Assembly: GCA_035307785.1 (NCBI GenBank)
Contig: DATGHS010000392.1
Coordinates: 1-23,841 of the forward strand
DNA length: 23,841 nucleotides
Origin: DATGHS01 sp035307785
Lineage (GTDB): Bacteria; Planctomycetota; Planctomycetia; Gemmatales; Gemmataceae
Reading direction: 5' to 3'
Shown here: in pieces, positions 8,394 through 16,662 of the stretch
Position numbering within the stretch: position 1 is the first letter of the stretch
How the letters are laid out: every line of letters begins with the position of its first letter
The notes under the pieces: model-generated
The model's input: the letters and a program-made list of their open reading frames with translations, nothing else
Databases searched by the model: none
What the model was told of the DNA's origin: nothing
Program-made: the position numbers and the translations under genes

Positions 8394-9422
8394 TTATTTC
8401 CACGCCAAATCCGCCGGTTTCACGCCCTTCGTGTAGCCGTTGCCCCGGAAGGAGCTCGGCTTGTATTCGCCGACAATATCGACCTTCGATTTCTCCGCGA
8501 TCTTGTCGTCCATGCCGAGCGTCCAGTAGCAGGCATTCACCAGCAGCCGGCGCAGGCCTTCGCTTTGCAGGTCTTGCGAGGCGCCCATCGTGGTAGTGAA
8601 GACCTTACTGGTGTTGCCTTTCTCGCCCTTGTAGGTCTTGGTCCAGGCCACTGGCATCATCGGGTCGTTTTGCTTGCCTTCCACTGGCTTGTCATCGGGT
8701 TTCATGCCTTCAAGCACCTGGCCCAGGACCAGCGGCTGGCTATCGCCGGGCAGCGGAATGTGCACCGTATATACGTCCGTCGGCCCCCAGATGTCGCCGT
8801 CTTTGATGCCGCGCAGAATCGGATGCTTCGCCATATCCGGAACGATGATCCCGCGTGTGCTCTGCGAGCCGTGCTTGCCGTGGTGGTTGACCCACGTTTC
8901 CCCGAGAATCTCGCGGCCAAAGCCGCCGTTCCAACTACTGTCCTTGCCCCTGTAGTTCCAGCTGTAGTTAATGAAGGTTTTGCCCGCTGGAAAATTGAAG
9001 GCGTGCGTGGCCGTGCGCATGCCAATGATCGGCTTGCCGGCCTGGATGTATTCCACAATCGGCTTCATCTGCTCATCGGGCAGGTTGCGAAAGCGCGTGA
9101 AGATGATCATCAGGTCGGCGGTTTTCAGCGCATCGAGGCCAGGGATATTGTCGTTTTGATTCGGATTGATCGTGCCATCCTTCTTGTCGATGGCGAACAG
9201 CACCGTGCACTTGAAGCCGTGGTGCTTGGCGAGTATTTGGCCCAGCTGCGGCAGGGCTTCTTCGGAGCGATATTCCTCATCACCGCTGATGAGCACAATG
9301 TGTTTGCCCTTGCCCGGACCATCTGTGCCTTCGTAGACCACCCAGGGGTCTTGAGCGCGCAGCGGCACGAAGGTAGATAAAGCAAATGCCAAAGCCAGGG
9401 CCTGCCAATAGTAAATTCGCAT
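8394..9422 (-). CDS. Secreted ThuA-domain protein
   Basis: The 342-residue protein begins with a signal peptide (MRIYYWQALALAFALSTFVP, cleavage near LRAQ), so it is exported. The mature part is a ThuA-like (trehalose utilisation, type-1 glutamine amidotransferase-fold) domain: KHIVLISGDEEYRSEEALP, then LMIIFTRFRNLPDEQM, GKPIIGMRTATHAF, and late TSKVFTTTMGASQDL with LRRLLVNACYWTLG. ThuA-domain proteins are thought to act on carbohydrates, but the reaction is unproven. Three in-frame ATGs lie at 9437, 9428 and 9422. A GGGGA at 9429-9433 sits 6 bases before the last one and also directly precedes the signal peptide, so 9422 is chosen. It is divergent from the dehydrogenase gene at 9518. Confidence 0.9.
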   Translation of the reverse strand: MRIYYWQALALAFALSTFVPLRAQDPWVVYEGTDGPGKGKHIVLISGDEEYRSEEALPQLGQILAKHHGFKCTVLFAIDKKDGTINPNQNDNIPGLDALKTADLMIIFTRFRNLPDEQMKPIVEYIQAGKPIIGMRTATHAFNFPAGKTFINYSWNYRGKDSSWNGGFGREILGETWVNHHGKHGSQSTRGIIVPDMAKHPILRGIKDGDIWGPTDVYTVHIPLPGDSQPLVLGQVLEGMKPDDKPVEGKQNDPMMPVAWTKTYKGEKGNTSKVFTTTMGASQDLQSEGLRRLLVNACYWTLGMDDKIAEKSKVDIVGEYKPSSFRGNGYTKGVKPADLAWK

Positions 9423-9479
9423 GACCATTCCCCGCAAAACTTGGTAGGGGTTGTACCGCCTATTGGTCTTATAGTCTAT

Positions 9480-9507
9480 TGACTCCTGACCGCTGACTCC
9501 CGATTCC
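9480..9507. repeat. Degenerate heptamer tract (TGACTCC-like, four units)
   Basis: Four consecutive 7-base units read TGACTCC, TGACCGC, TGACTCC and CGATTCC. They lie in the 95-base divergent gap between the ThuA and dehydrogenase genes, 10 bases before the dehydrogenase ATG. The unit differs from the heptamers at 3421-3455 but has the same length and the same place just before a start codon. Confidence 0.5.
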
Positions 9508-9517
9508 TGGTGTAACT

Positions 9518-10510
9518 ATGTCCCGCCCCCGCGTATTTGTCTCCCGCCGCATTCCCGATGCCGGGCTAAAGCGCATCGTGGCCGCGACCGATGCGGAAGT
9601 CTGGCCCGAGCAATTGCCGCCGCCCTACGAGGTGCTGCGCAAGAAGATCGCCGACTGCGATGGGCTGGTGTCTTTGCTGACCGATCGCATTGACGGCAAC
9701 TTGTTCGATGCTGCGCCGAAGTTGAAAGTCGTGAGCAACTTCGCGGTGGGCTTCAATAACGTCGATGTGCCGGCAGCCACCGCGCGCGGAATCTGCGTCG
9801 GCAACACTCCGGGAGCGCTCACCGACGCCACCGCCGATCTCGCGTTTGCGCTACTTCTGGCCGCCGCCCGCCGCGTCGTCGAGAGCGCGATCGATGCCCG
9901 GGCCGGCAAATGGAAGACCTGGGAGCCGCTCGGTTACCTCGGCGTTGATCTCGCTGGCAAAACGCTCGGCATCGCCGGCATGGGCCGCATCGGCTACGCC
10001 ATGGCGAAGCGTGCCCGCGGCGGCTGGGACATGAATATCATTTATTACGACGAAGTCGCGAATCCAAAGGCCGAGGCTGATCTTAAGGCTCGCCGCGTGG
10101 ATTTCGACACGCTGTTGCGCGAAAGCGATTTCATTTCGGTGCATGCCGCGCTGACCGACAGTTCCAGGGGCATGTTTAGCACCAAGGAATTCGCCAAGAT
10201 GAAGCGCACCGCCGTGTTCATCAATTCGGCCCGTGGGCCGTTGGTCGATCAGAAAGCGCTGGTCGAAGCGTTAAAATCCGCCACGATTTTCGCCGCCGGA
10301 GTCGATGTCACCGATCCGGAACCGCCCGATCCGAACGATCCGTTTCTCCATTTGCCGAATGCCGTAGTCGCCCCGCACATTGCCAGCGCCACGCACAGCA
10401 CGCGTGACGGCATGGCCGAGATTTGTGCCGATAACCTCATCGCCGGTGTCACCGGTCAGCCGCTGCCGGCCTGGGTCAACCCCGATGTTGGCCCGCAAAG
10501 GCGAAAGTGA
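9518..10510 (+). CDS. D-isomer-specific 2-hydroxyacid dehydrogenase, glyoxylate/hydroxypyruvate reductase type
   Basis: A 330-residue NAD(P)H-dependent enzyme of the D-2-hydroxyacid dehydrogenase family. The cofactor loop is GIAGMGRIG (151-159). The catalytic residues are R239 (NSARGPLVD), E268 (DPEPPDPNDPF) and H287 (APHIASAT). The NTPGALTDATADLAFALLLA block and the DPEPP motif are typical of glyoxylate/hydroxypyruvate reductases, which convert glyoxylate to glycolate or hydroxypyruvate to D-glycerate in the cytosol. The usual H-x-P-L-T substrate loop reads VHAALTDSSRGMFS (209-220), lacking the Pro, so the exact substrate is uncertain. The ATG at 9518 gives the standard N-terminus; upstream bases have no clear Shine-Dalgarno sequence. 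The neighbours do not form a pathway with it. Confidence 0.93.
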   Translation: MSRPRVFVSRRIPDAGLKRIVAATDAEVWPEQLPPPYEVLRKKIADCDGLVSLLTDRIDGNLFDAAPKLKVVSNFAVGFNNVDVPAATARGICVGNTPGALTDATADLAFALLLAAARRVVESAIDARAGKWKTWEPLGYLGVDLAGKTLGIAGMGRIGYAMAKRARGGWDMNIIYYDEVANPKAEADLKARRVDFDTLLRESDFISVHAALTDSSRGMFSTKEFAKMKRTAVFINSARGPLVDQKALVEALKSATIFAAGVDVTDPEPPDPNDPFLHLPNAVVAPHIASATHSTRDGMAEICADNLIAGVTGQPLPAWVNPDVGPQRRK

Positions 10511-10624
10511 CAAAAGACAAGCCGGTCGCCATGTGGTATGATTGTCCGTCCGGCTAATGCGGAGTAGATTGGTTAGAATAGGCTGATTATCTGCCCACGC
10601 AGTTCGTTGGCATCGAGGATCGAC

Positions 10625-12517
10625 ATGAGCCGCACCGAAAAGACGACCGAACCGTTGCTGGTCAAGGTATTGCGCACTTTCGGCGAGCCACGGTTTCACA
10701 CCGACAGCGAATTGACTGCCCTGGCCTATGGCCGCGATGCTTCGCTTTGGTCCATTGAGGAAGCCGGGTGGCTGCGGCAATGGCAAGGCGATGGCCGGCA
10801 GGTGAAGCAGCTGTTTGTAAGCGACCTCGATACCTTGTGGGTTTTCAGCGCCGACGCCACCTGGCTCGCCTCCGCCAGCGACGATCTCACGATTTGGGAA
10901 AGCGCTACCGGTAGCCAGTTTGCCACCATTCAACAGCTTTCGTGGGTGACCGCGATGGCGTTCTCGCCCGACAAGAAGCTGATTGCAACCGGGCATGACG
11001 ATGGCCGAGTGCAAATCTGGGAAACGGAAACGCAGGAACTTCGCCTGGCGTTGCGCGAGCACAAGGCGGCTATTTCCGCACTAGCCTTCAGCCCCAACGG
11101 CGACCGCCTGGCCATCGCCGGCGAAGACCGCCTCATTCAAATAGTCGATTTTACGAGCAAGAAGCGGGTGCAAACGCTGGCCGGGCACACCGACCGCATT
11201 CCGGGCCTGGCCTGGCATGCCGATGGCAACTTGTTGGCTTCGGCGGGTTGGGATACGACCGCCCGGCTCTGGGACACGAACTCCGGTCAGCCGATCCTCT
11301 TGCTGAATAGTCACTCCGACCAGGTGCAATGCCTCGCCTTTAGCCCGGATGGGTCGCTGCTTGCGGTGGCCGATTCCGATCACGTGATTCACGTTTGGGA
11401 TAAGCCCACCAGCGGCAAGACGTTGCACGTGCTGCATGGTCACACCGACGATATTCGCTTCCTGACTTTTAGCCCTGATGGCAGCCGGCTTGCTTCCGCG
11501 GGCAACGATCAATCCATTCATATTTGGGATCCGCGCGCCGGAAAACTTTTGGCCGGGCAGAATGCACAAACGAAATACGCGATCAGCGCCTCGAATACCA
11601 GGCTCGCCAGTACCTGTGGTGGAACCTGTTTGGAGGTCTGGGATCTCAGCAGCGGGAAAGAAGTGCAGCCGAGCGGCGCCGAGGTTCCTTACCTGCCCAA
11701 GCGCGATACCGAAATCGTGGACAAACAGTTTAATGCGGCCTTGCCCAGGCGCACGCTCATCCCCACCGGAATCGCGCTGAGCCCGAATGGCCGCTGGCTT
11801 ATTGCCGGCGGTGAAGATTCGCTGATCCACCTATGGGAAATCGGCACGAGCAATCCACCGATCCAGCTGCGGGGCCACTGGGGCCCGGTCGGAGTCCAAA
11901 CATTCTCGCCGGACTCCAGCTTCTTTGCCTCTGCGTGCGCGACCGATGGCACTTGCTGGGTGTGGAAGACAGAGACACGTGAGCCGTTCTTGCTCATCAC
12001 CGAGGCGGTGGATGGCTGCTCGGTAGAGGCGGTGGCCTTTCATCCCAATTCGCGCTGGGTCGCTTGCGGCGGCATAGACTGGCTGCAAACCCGCGGCACC
12101 GATGGCGCCATCTGCCTGTGGGACTACGTGGACCGCAACCGGCTCTTTATTTTTGAAGGCGGCGTTGGCAGCCTGGCTTTTCACCCGAATGGCCGCTGGC
12201 TGGCCGGGGCGTCGCTGGATGAATTCGTGACGGTTTGGGATGTGACCGATTCGCAAGCGCCGCCGGTGCGTTTGCCCGGCCATCAGGAACGCGCTCGGGC
12301 GGTGAGCTTTAGCCCCAATGGCCGTTGGCTCCTTTCAGCCGGAGACGACCGCACGCTCCGACTTTGGGATGGTGAGACCTTCGAACTCCACGTAATTTGG
12401 CGCGTGGAAACCCCAGTGCGGGCGCTCGCTTTCTCACCTGATGGGCAGTTTCTCTTTACGGCCAATGCCAATACGACGTGCTCGCAGCTCGATTGGAAGT
12501 CGATGAGCGCTGAATAG
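10625..12517 (+). CDS. WD40-repeat protein, about 13 blades
   Basis: A 630-residue cytosolic protein made almost wholly of WD40 repeats. I count about 13 units with the pattern (A/V)xAxAFSPDGxxLAxAxxDxxIxxWD, for example ALAFSPNGDRLAIAGEDRLI, SFSPNGRWLLSAGDD and LAFHPNGRWLAGASLDEF. That is enough for two seven-bladed propellers. No catalytic domain, kinase domain or signal peptide is present; a short N-terminus (MSRTEKTTEPLLVKVLRTF) leads straight into blade one. Such proteins scaffold protein complexes; the partner is unknown. The ATG at 10625 is preceded by GAGGA (10615-10619) at 5 bases. It is 114 bases downstream of the dehydrogenase, and a strong palindrome separates it from the convergent membrane-protein gene. 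Confidence 0.93.
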   Translation: MSRTEKTTEPLLVKVLRTFGEPRFHTDSELTALAYGRDASLWSIEEAGWLRQWQGDGRQVKQLFVSDLDTLWVFSADATWLASASDDLTIWESATGSQFATIQQLSWVTAMAFSPDKKLIATGHDDGRVQIWETETQELRLALREHKAAISALAFSPNGDRLAIAGEDRLIQIVDFTSKKRVQTLAGHTDRIPGLAWHADGNLLASAGWDTTARLWDTNSGQPILLLNSHSDQVQCLAFSPDGSLLAVADSDHVIHVWDKPTSGKTLHVLHGHTDDIRFLTFSPDGSRLASAGNDQSIHIWDPRAGKLLAGQNAQTKYAISASNTRLASTCGGTCLEVWDLSSGKEVQPSGAEVPYLPKRDTEIVDKQFNAALPRRTLIPTGIALSPNGRWLIAGGEDSLIHLWEIGTSNPPIQLRGHWGPVGVQTFSPDSSFFASACATDGTCWVWKTETREPFLLITEAVDGCSVEAVAFHPNSRWVACGGIDWLQTRGTDGAICLWDYVDRNRLFIFEGGVGSLAFHPNGRWLAGASLDEFVTVWDVTDSQAPPVRLPGHQERARAVSFSPNGRWLLSAGDDRTLRLWDGETFELHVIWRVETPVRALAFSPDGQFLFTANANTTCSQLDWKSMSAE

Positions 12518-12550
12518 AAACGCTTTTCTTCGCGCATTTGCCGAATTCAG

Positions 12551-12610
12551 GTAGCGGAATTCGCAAGGATTCCGAGGTGTGCATGTCGGAATTCTTGTGA
12601 ATTCCGCTAC
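12551..12610. repeat. 25-bp inverted repeat between convergent genes
   Basis: The left arm (12551-12575, GTAGCGGAATTCGCAAGGAT then TCCGA) pairs with the right arm (12586-12610) across a 10-base loop. The two mismatches (positions 13 and 18 of the arm) are both G opposite T, so an RNA copied from the + strand gene can pair along all 25 bases, with two G-U wobbles. In the opposite transcript they would be C-A mismatches. It sits in the 103-base gap between the WD40 gene and the membrane-protein gene and could end transcription or protect the WD40 mRNA 3' end. Confidence 0.85.
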
Positions 12611-12620
12611 CAATCATTCG

Positions 12621-14372
12621 TCAGCTCGCCGGCGGCGTCGTGGGTGGTGGCGGCGCAGGCGGAGTGGATTCTCCCGTGGGATTCGCGGGCGGTGTCGCCT
12701 TATCGTTCCGCAGCGTCGGCGCTTCCACCATCACCGGGCTTCCCGTCGCGGGCGGCGAGGTGACTGGCAGCGGCGTCGTCGGCGGCGCATAGGGCTCATA
12801 CGCGGTAGTCTCTTCCGTATACACTTCATCCAGGTCGGTGTCGTCTACCTTCCGACGCATCAGCAAGTAGATCATCGTGCTCGCCGTCCAGAAGAAGCTG
12901 TAACCGAAGCCGAGCACGCACATGAACAACAGCGTGATCCAGAAGCCAACCAACGCCGCGCCAATTTTGTTCGTCAAATAGAAGGTGTCAAGCCATTCAT
13001 CATATTCGGCTTGCGCCCGGGCTTTGCCGCGCAAGGTCATGAGGCGATCGATTTCGGCGCTGTCCATACCGCGTCGGCGCAGCGCGGCTTCTTCTTCCTC
13101 CAGCCTCGCTAGCGCCTCGCCTTCGCTGTCCTTCAGCAGCAACGGACGCCAGCCGAATGATTTGGGCGTGTCGATGAAGAGAAACTCCGGCTTGCGGTGG
13201 GCCGATTCAATGAACGGCGTGTTGGTAACCGCCCATTTTCCGAGATACACGGTCAGCGATCCCATGAAGCCGACGAAAAAAACGACCACAGCGCCATAGA
13301 AGATCGCGACCAGACAATACCACAAATAACTCCACGGCGACTGGTAGACATAGTTGTAAGAGCGGCTCAGCGCATCCAGCGTATCGCTGCCTTCCACGCT
13401 GATGGTCGGGTACATGAGCGGGTAACCGACCAAGCCCACGAGTAAGAGGGCCATGCCCAGGCCGAACAGAATCATGATCGGCCAGAGGATGCCGCTCCAA
13501 AAATCCCCAAAGCCCGGAATCAGGTGCAAGAGGCCAAAGAGGATCGAAAACACCACGATCAGCGCGATCAGGCCGATCGGCACTAATGGTGCACAGAGGT
13601 AAGACCAGTAGCGCGCTAACGTAAAACGAAATGCCTCGGGAATGGTTACCGGATCTTTGCCGGCCAATTCCACCGAGGCCATGCGCGTAATCATCCCGCC
13701 GAAGAGCGCCCACGTCACCAGCGTCCAGAGCAAAACGAGCAACAAATAGATGCGGGTATAGGTCCCGTTCTTCACGTTGAGCAATTGAATGATGGGGTAC
13801 AGAAACTTCACCAGGGGCTCGATCAGGACCGGCACTTCGGTGGTCAGAAACCAGTCGCCAAAGCGGCCGTGGTCCCACGGTTGCTCCACCTGTCCAGTGA
13901 CCAGTTGATACGGATTCGGCCCACGGTCTTCGTCCCATGGCATCGTCCGCATCCGGCCCCCCCACGCTCGCGCCGTCGTGCCATTGGAATAAGCAACCTC
14001 GGCGAACCCCGAACCCGCCAGCATGTGCAGCTGCAGCCAGCGCTCCGCATGACCGTCGTAATCGCGTTTTTTCTCGGCCACGCGCTGCGCGTAAAGATCG
14101 TCGATCTCTTTCTCGTTCTTGCTGGAGTACCGTTTCGCCAGCGCGGTCTTGCTGGGAACTTCATCGACATAATTGGTGAGGACCGGTTGCGGCCAAAAGA
14201 AGTAAAACAACCACGAAAAGAACCACCACCCGCAACTCATCACGAGAATGCCAACGGCAGCGAGAAGGAGTTTCTTGGGGTCGAGCGCGACGCGGAAGGT
14301 GCGAAACAGTTCGAGCCAGGGTAGTCGGTCGCGGAGAGTGGGCGTATGCGCGTCAAAACGGTCATCGGCCAT
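12621..14372 (-). CDS. Six-helix membrane protein with proline-rich tail, unknown function
   Basis: A 583-residue integral membrane protein. Likely transmembrane segments are at about 35-60, 207-229, 262-285, 292-320, 347-375 and 472-505. A roughly 145-residue hydrophilic region (61-205, with ERWLQLHMLAGSGF and PWDEDRGPNPYQL) lies between helices 1 and 2. A charged coiled-coil-like stretch (EGEALARLEEEEAALRRR, near 417-434) precedes the last helix. The C-terminal 60 residues are Pro/Thr-rich. No transporter or enzyme motif is recognised. The start ATG at 14372 is preceded by AAGGAG (14379-14384, minus strand) at 6 bases. It lies downstream of the barrel gene, separated from it by an intrinsic terminator, so it probably has its own promoter. 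Confidence 0.85.
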   Translation of the reverse strand: MADDRFDAHTPTLRDRLPWLELFRTFRVALDPKKLLLAAVGILVMSCGWWFFSWLFYFFWPQPVLTNYVDEVPSKTALAKRYSSKNEKEIDDLYAQRVAEKKRDYDGHAERWLQLHMLAGSGFAEVAYSNGTTARAWGGRMRTMPWDEDRGPNPYQLVTGQVEQPWDHGRFGDWFLTTEVPVLIEPLVKFLYPIIQLLNVKNGTYTRIYLLLVLLWTLVTWALFGGMITRMASVELAGKDPVTIPEAFRFTLARYWSYLCAPLVPIGLIALIVVFSILFGLLHLIPGFGDFWSGILWPIMILFGLGMALLLVGLVGYPLMYPTISVEGSDTLDALSRSYNYVYQSPWSYLWYCLVAIFYGAVVVFFVGFMGSLTVYLGKWAVTNTPFIESAHRKPEFLFIDTPKSFGWRPLLLKDSEGEALARLEEEEAALRRRGMDSAEIDRLMTLRGKARAQAEYDEWLDTFYLTNKIGAALVGFWITLLFMCVLGFGYSFFWTASTMIYLLMRRKVDDTDLDEVYTEETTAYEPYAPPTTPLPVTSPPATGSPVMVEAPTLRNDKATPPANPTGESTPPAPPPPTTPPAS

Positions 14373-14492
14373 GCCATGCTCCTTAGTCGCCGCAAGTCGA
14401 TGCGGTCCGTCACTGAACCAATCGATCTCAGGGTTTTATGGAGTGGGCATTATAGAAATGGATAGAGCATTCGCCAGCGGTGCCGAAGCAAC

Positions 14493-14523
14493 AAAAAGGC
14501 CCGCCGACAGGTGCCAGCGGGCC
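14493..14523 (-). terminator. Intrinsic terminator of the outer-membrane barrel gene
   Basis: On the minus strand a GGCCCGC / GCGGGCC stem (14517-14523 with 14498-14504) is followed at once by TTTTTG. Inside, TGGC and GTCG can add four more pairs (two of them G-U) around an ACCT tetraloop, giving an 11-bp stem. It lies 35 bases after the barrel stop codon, the expected place for a Rho-independent terminator. Confidence 0.85.
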
Positions 14524-14558
14524 ATCTCCCGAAACCGTGATCCGTCCGGCGAATCGCC

Positions 14559-15878
14559 CTACCAGGTAAAGGTCACGCCGCCGTGGATGGCATCCATGTA
14601 GCGAATCGCGATCCGCTCAAAGATCGGGTGCGTGATGTTAAACAATCCAGCAAACGGTTGACCGGCCGCCGTGTTGGTGAAGTTGTTAAAGTTGTTGAAG
14701 TCGAAGGAAACCGGGTACGGGTTGCTGACCGTGTTCAGGAACATCATGAAGTCCCAGCCGAGGCGGAACTGGATGCCGCGCGTCGGATACCAGGTCAGGT
14801 CGATCTTGCCTTCGGTTTCCGGAGCAAAGCTGTACTCCACCATCTGCTTCTTCGCCTCGGTAGAGCGGTCGGCGAGGCTGTACGTGGCACGTTCCTTCAC
14901 GATATCCAGCATGGCCGCCTGGTCGATCGCAAGCTCAATCGCGAACCCCTTACCCAGGTAGAACTCCTGGCCGGCGCCAATGAACGGGCCGTACATGCGG
15001 TTCGATACGATGTTGTTATAAATCGCATGGTCGGCGGCGGTGGCATTACCGGCGAAGTCACGCGCAACCGTGTCCCACCGGAAGTTCTCCCAGATCCAGG
15101 AGAAGCGATAGCCGACGTACACGTTGGTGCGGCTGACGTCGCTGGTTAACACCGGGTAGCGGCCCAGGATGTTGCCTTCATTGTAGCGTTGGGTGTATTG
15201 TTCCGTCATGCTGCTGGCGGCATTCCAGATGCCGTAGGTCGCGCCCGGGTTGCCGACACCCAGCCGCGAGGCGGGGCCGGCATACTGGATGGGGAAATTG
15301 ACCACCGGCGAGAACAGGAACGTGTCCGCCAGGACGGGACCCACCGCGAAGCCGGGTGGAATCGAGTCGGCGCCAGCGGTGTATTTCACCGAGAAGATCT
15401 GGGTCCAGTTCGCTTCCACGGCCCAGCCATTCTCAAACCGGTAGCCGAGGGTAAGCTCGTAGCCCGGACCGTAGGTCCAGTCGGTGGCCAGCTGGTTGAC
15501 ATTCAGGGCCTCAGCGCCGGAGCCGAGGAAGGCGCCCGGAGGGCCGGGCGGGCCCGGGTTGAACACCACCGTGGTGCCCACGATGATGAACGAACCGCCC
15601 AGGTCGCGTTGCACGCTGCCATCGACATCGACAAAGCCGCGCACCGCTAGTGGCTGATTGCCGATCGTTTTGGTCATGCGCAGCATTTTGTATTCGAGTG
15701 CGGTGTAGAAGCCGCCATCTTCGGGCCGGTTACTCGAAAGCGGCAGCGGAAAGAGCGGCGCATCCCGCCCGCCGACATCGAGCCCGTTTGGAAACTGAGC
15801 TCGACCGACCGCAGGCGCAAACGCCAACGCCAATCCCCCCGTGAGCACGAGCGCTATCCAGCCAGCTCTCGTTTGCAT
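14559..15878 (-). CDS. Outer-membrane beta-barrel protein (BBP7-like)
   Basis: This 439-residue protein has an N-terminal signal peptide (MQTRAGWIALVLTGGLALAF, cleavage near GRAQ). It is followed by alternating aromatic/hydrophobic strands such as GGFYTALEYKMLRMT, YELTLGYRFENGWAVEANWT, TNVYVGYRFSWIWENF and GIQFRLGWDFMMFLN. It ends in VTFTW, the terminal aromatic signal that BAM recognises. This fits the planctomycete BBP7-like barrel group; pore or adhesion roles are not shown. A Gly/Pro-rich loop (NPGPPGPPGAFLGSG) lies near residue 110. The ATG at 15878 has AGGAG (15888-15892, minus strand) at 9 bases. A promoter with a perfect TTGACA lies further upstream and a strong terminator follows, so the gene is probably monocistronic and well expressed. 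Confidence 0.85.
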   Translation of the reverse strand: MQTRAGWIALVLTGGLALAFAPAVGRAQFPNGLDVGGRDAPLFPLPLSSNRPEDGGFYTALEYKMLRMTKTIGNQPLAVRGFVDVDGSVQRDLGGSFIIVGTTVVFNPGPPGPPGAFLGSGAEALNVNQLATDWTYGPGYELTLGYRFENGWAVEANWTQIFSVKYTAGADSIPPGFAVGPVLADTFLFSPVVNFPIQYAGPASRLGVGNPGATYGIWNAASSMTEQYTQRYNEGNILGRYPVLTSDVSRTNVYVGYRFSWIWENFRWDTVARDFAGNATAADHAIYNNIVSNRMYGPFIGAGQEFYLGKGFAIELAIDQAAMLDIVKERATYSLADRSTEAKKQMVEYSFAPETEGKIDLTWYPTRGIQFRLGWDFMMFLNTVSNPYPVSFDFNNFNNFTNTAAGQPFAGLFNITHPIFERIAIRYMDAIHGGVTFTW

Positions 15879-16030
15879 TGGACTGATCTCCTCTCCCTGA
15901 CGTTCGACGCCTATCCTGTCGCCCGTGCCTCTTAACCCCCCGAGGCCCGGTTACGCGGCATGGCCGAAGAGGGGCAACGTCGCGGCCCCGGTTCGGTGTT
16001 TGGCTCGATACTCCCCCTTGAGAGGGGCGG

Positions 16031-16058
16031 ACCATAACAACCGCGTCCGTATTGTCAA
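16031..16058 (-). promoter_or_regulatory. Sigma70-type promoter of the barrel gene
   Basis: On the minus strand TTGACA (16053-16058) and TATGGT (16031-16036, 4 of 6 to TATAAT) are spaced by 16 bases. The predicted start near 16024 would give a leader of about 145 bases. That leader contains G/C-rich inverted segments around 15945-16030. Bases 15879-16324 hold no gene that I can support. Confidence 0.5.
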
Positions 16059-16250
16059 GAGTGGATTCGGGAGAACCCATTCACGTTCACCACCCATACT
16101 TTCGGCTCAACTGCACTATTTACTACAGTCCGATTTTCGCGATTTTCCGTTACGGACTGCAGAAATTTCCCCAGAGATAGGACCGGAGCAACCAGCACTT
16201 GCGCCATTTCCCTAAAACTCAACCCAGCTTCTCCAGTCGCGGCGCCAAGC

Positions 16251-16278
16251 TTTACTCTGGCGGCCGACCGCTTATAAA
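16251..16278 (+). promoter_or_regulatory. Candidate promoter of the Tat-protein/amidase pair
   Basis: TTTACT (16251-16256, 4 of 6 to TTGACA) and TATAAA (16273-16278, 5 of 6) are separated by 16 bases. The predicted transcription start near 16285 gives a leader of about 40 bases that ends in an AAGGAG at 16312-16317. Confidence 0.4.
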
Positions 16279-16324
16279 TTTTGGCAACGGTTTTTCTCCG
16301 GGGTTTAATTCAAGGAGAACTGTC

Positions 16325-16642
16325 GTGTCGCCCAACCACGATTCCGACGCTCGTCCGGCTTTGCACCGCCGCGATTTTGCCCAAGCCGCGTTACTGGCTG
16401 GGATCGCCGCGGCAGCCGCTGCATCTCGCGCGTCTGCCGATGATCCCAAACCTGAAGAAAAGATTACGCTGGCCAAGGCGGTCGAAGCGGTGGTGCGGCA
16501 GCGCTTTGGCGAGCATTTAACCGAAGACCAGATCAAGAGCGTCGTGCAACGGGCCCAGGGCCGCTTTTCTTCGCGACCCAAGCAAGAGACCTCGCTGAAA
16601 AACAGCGATGAGCCGGCCTTCATGTTTCAAGCCGACATTTAA
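16325..16642 (+). CDS. Small twin-arginine-signal protein upstream of amidase
   Basis: A 105-residue protein that starts with GTG at 16325, supported by AAGGAG (16312-16317) at 7 bases; no ATG start fits. Residues 12-40 form a Tat-type leader: LHRRDFAQAALLAGIAAA with R15-R16, an Ala-rich core and an ASRASA cleavage region. The mature part is about 65 residues, helical and charged (KAVEAVVRQRFGEHLTEDQI). It ends in a short motif EPAFMFQADI. I do not recognise a family name. The amidase start follows 20 bases after the stop, so the two are very likely co-transcribed. By analogy with small Tat-bearing subunits such as gluconate dehydrogenase subunit 3, it may carry or anchor the amidase; that is inference. 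Confidence 0.7.
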   Translation: MSPNHDSDARPALHRRDFAQAALLAGIAAAAAASRASADDPKPEEKITLAKAVEAVVRQRFGEHLTEDQIKSVVQRAQGRFSSRPKQETSLKNSDEPAFMFQADI

Positions 16643-16662
16643 TCCTCCTTGCGGATACTGCC

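Noticed and set aside
8268..9380. Long + strand frame (370 residues) opposite the ThuA gene
   Set aside because: The minus-strand frame has a signal peptide, ribosome-binding site and ThuA motifs; the + frame has no recognisable domain and reflects GC-rich third positions.
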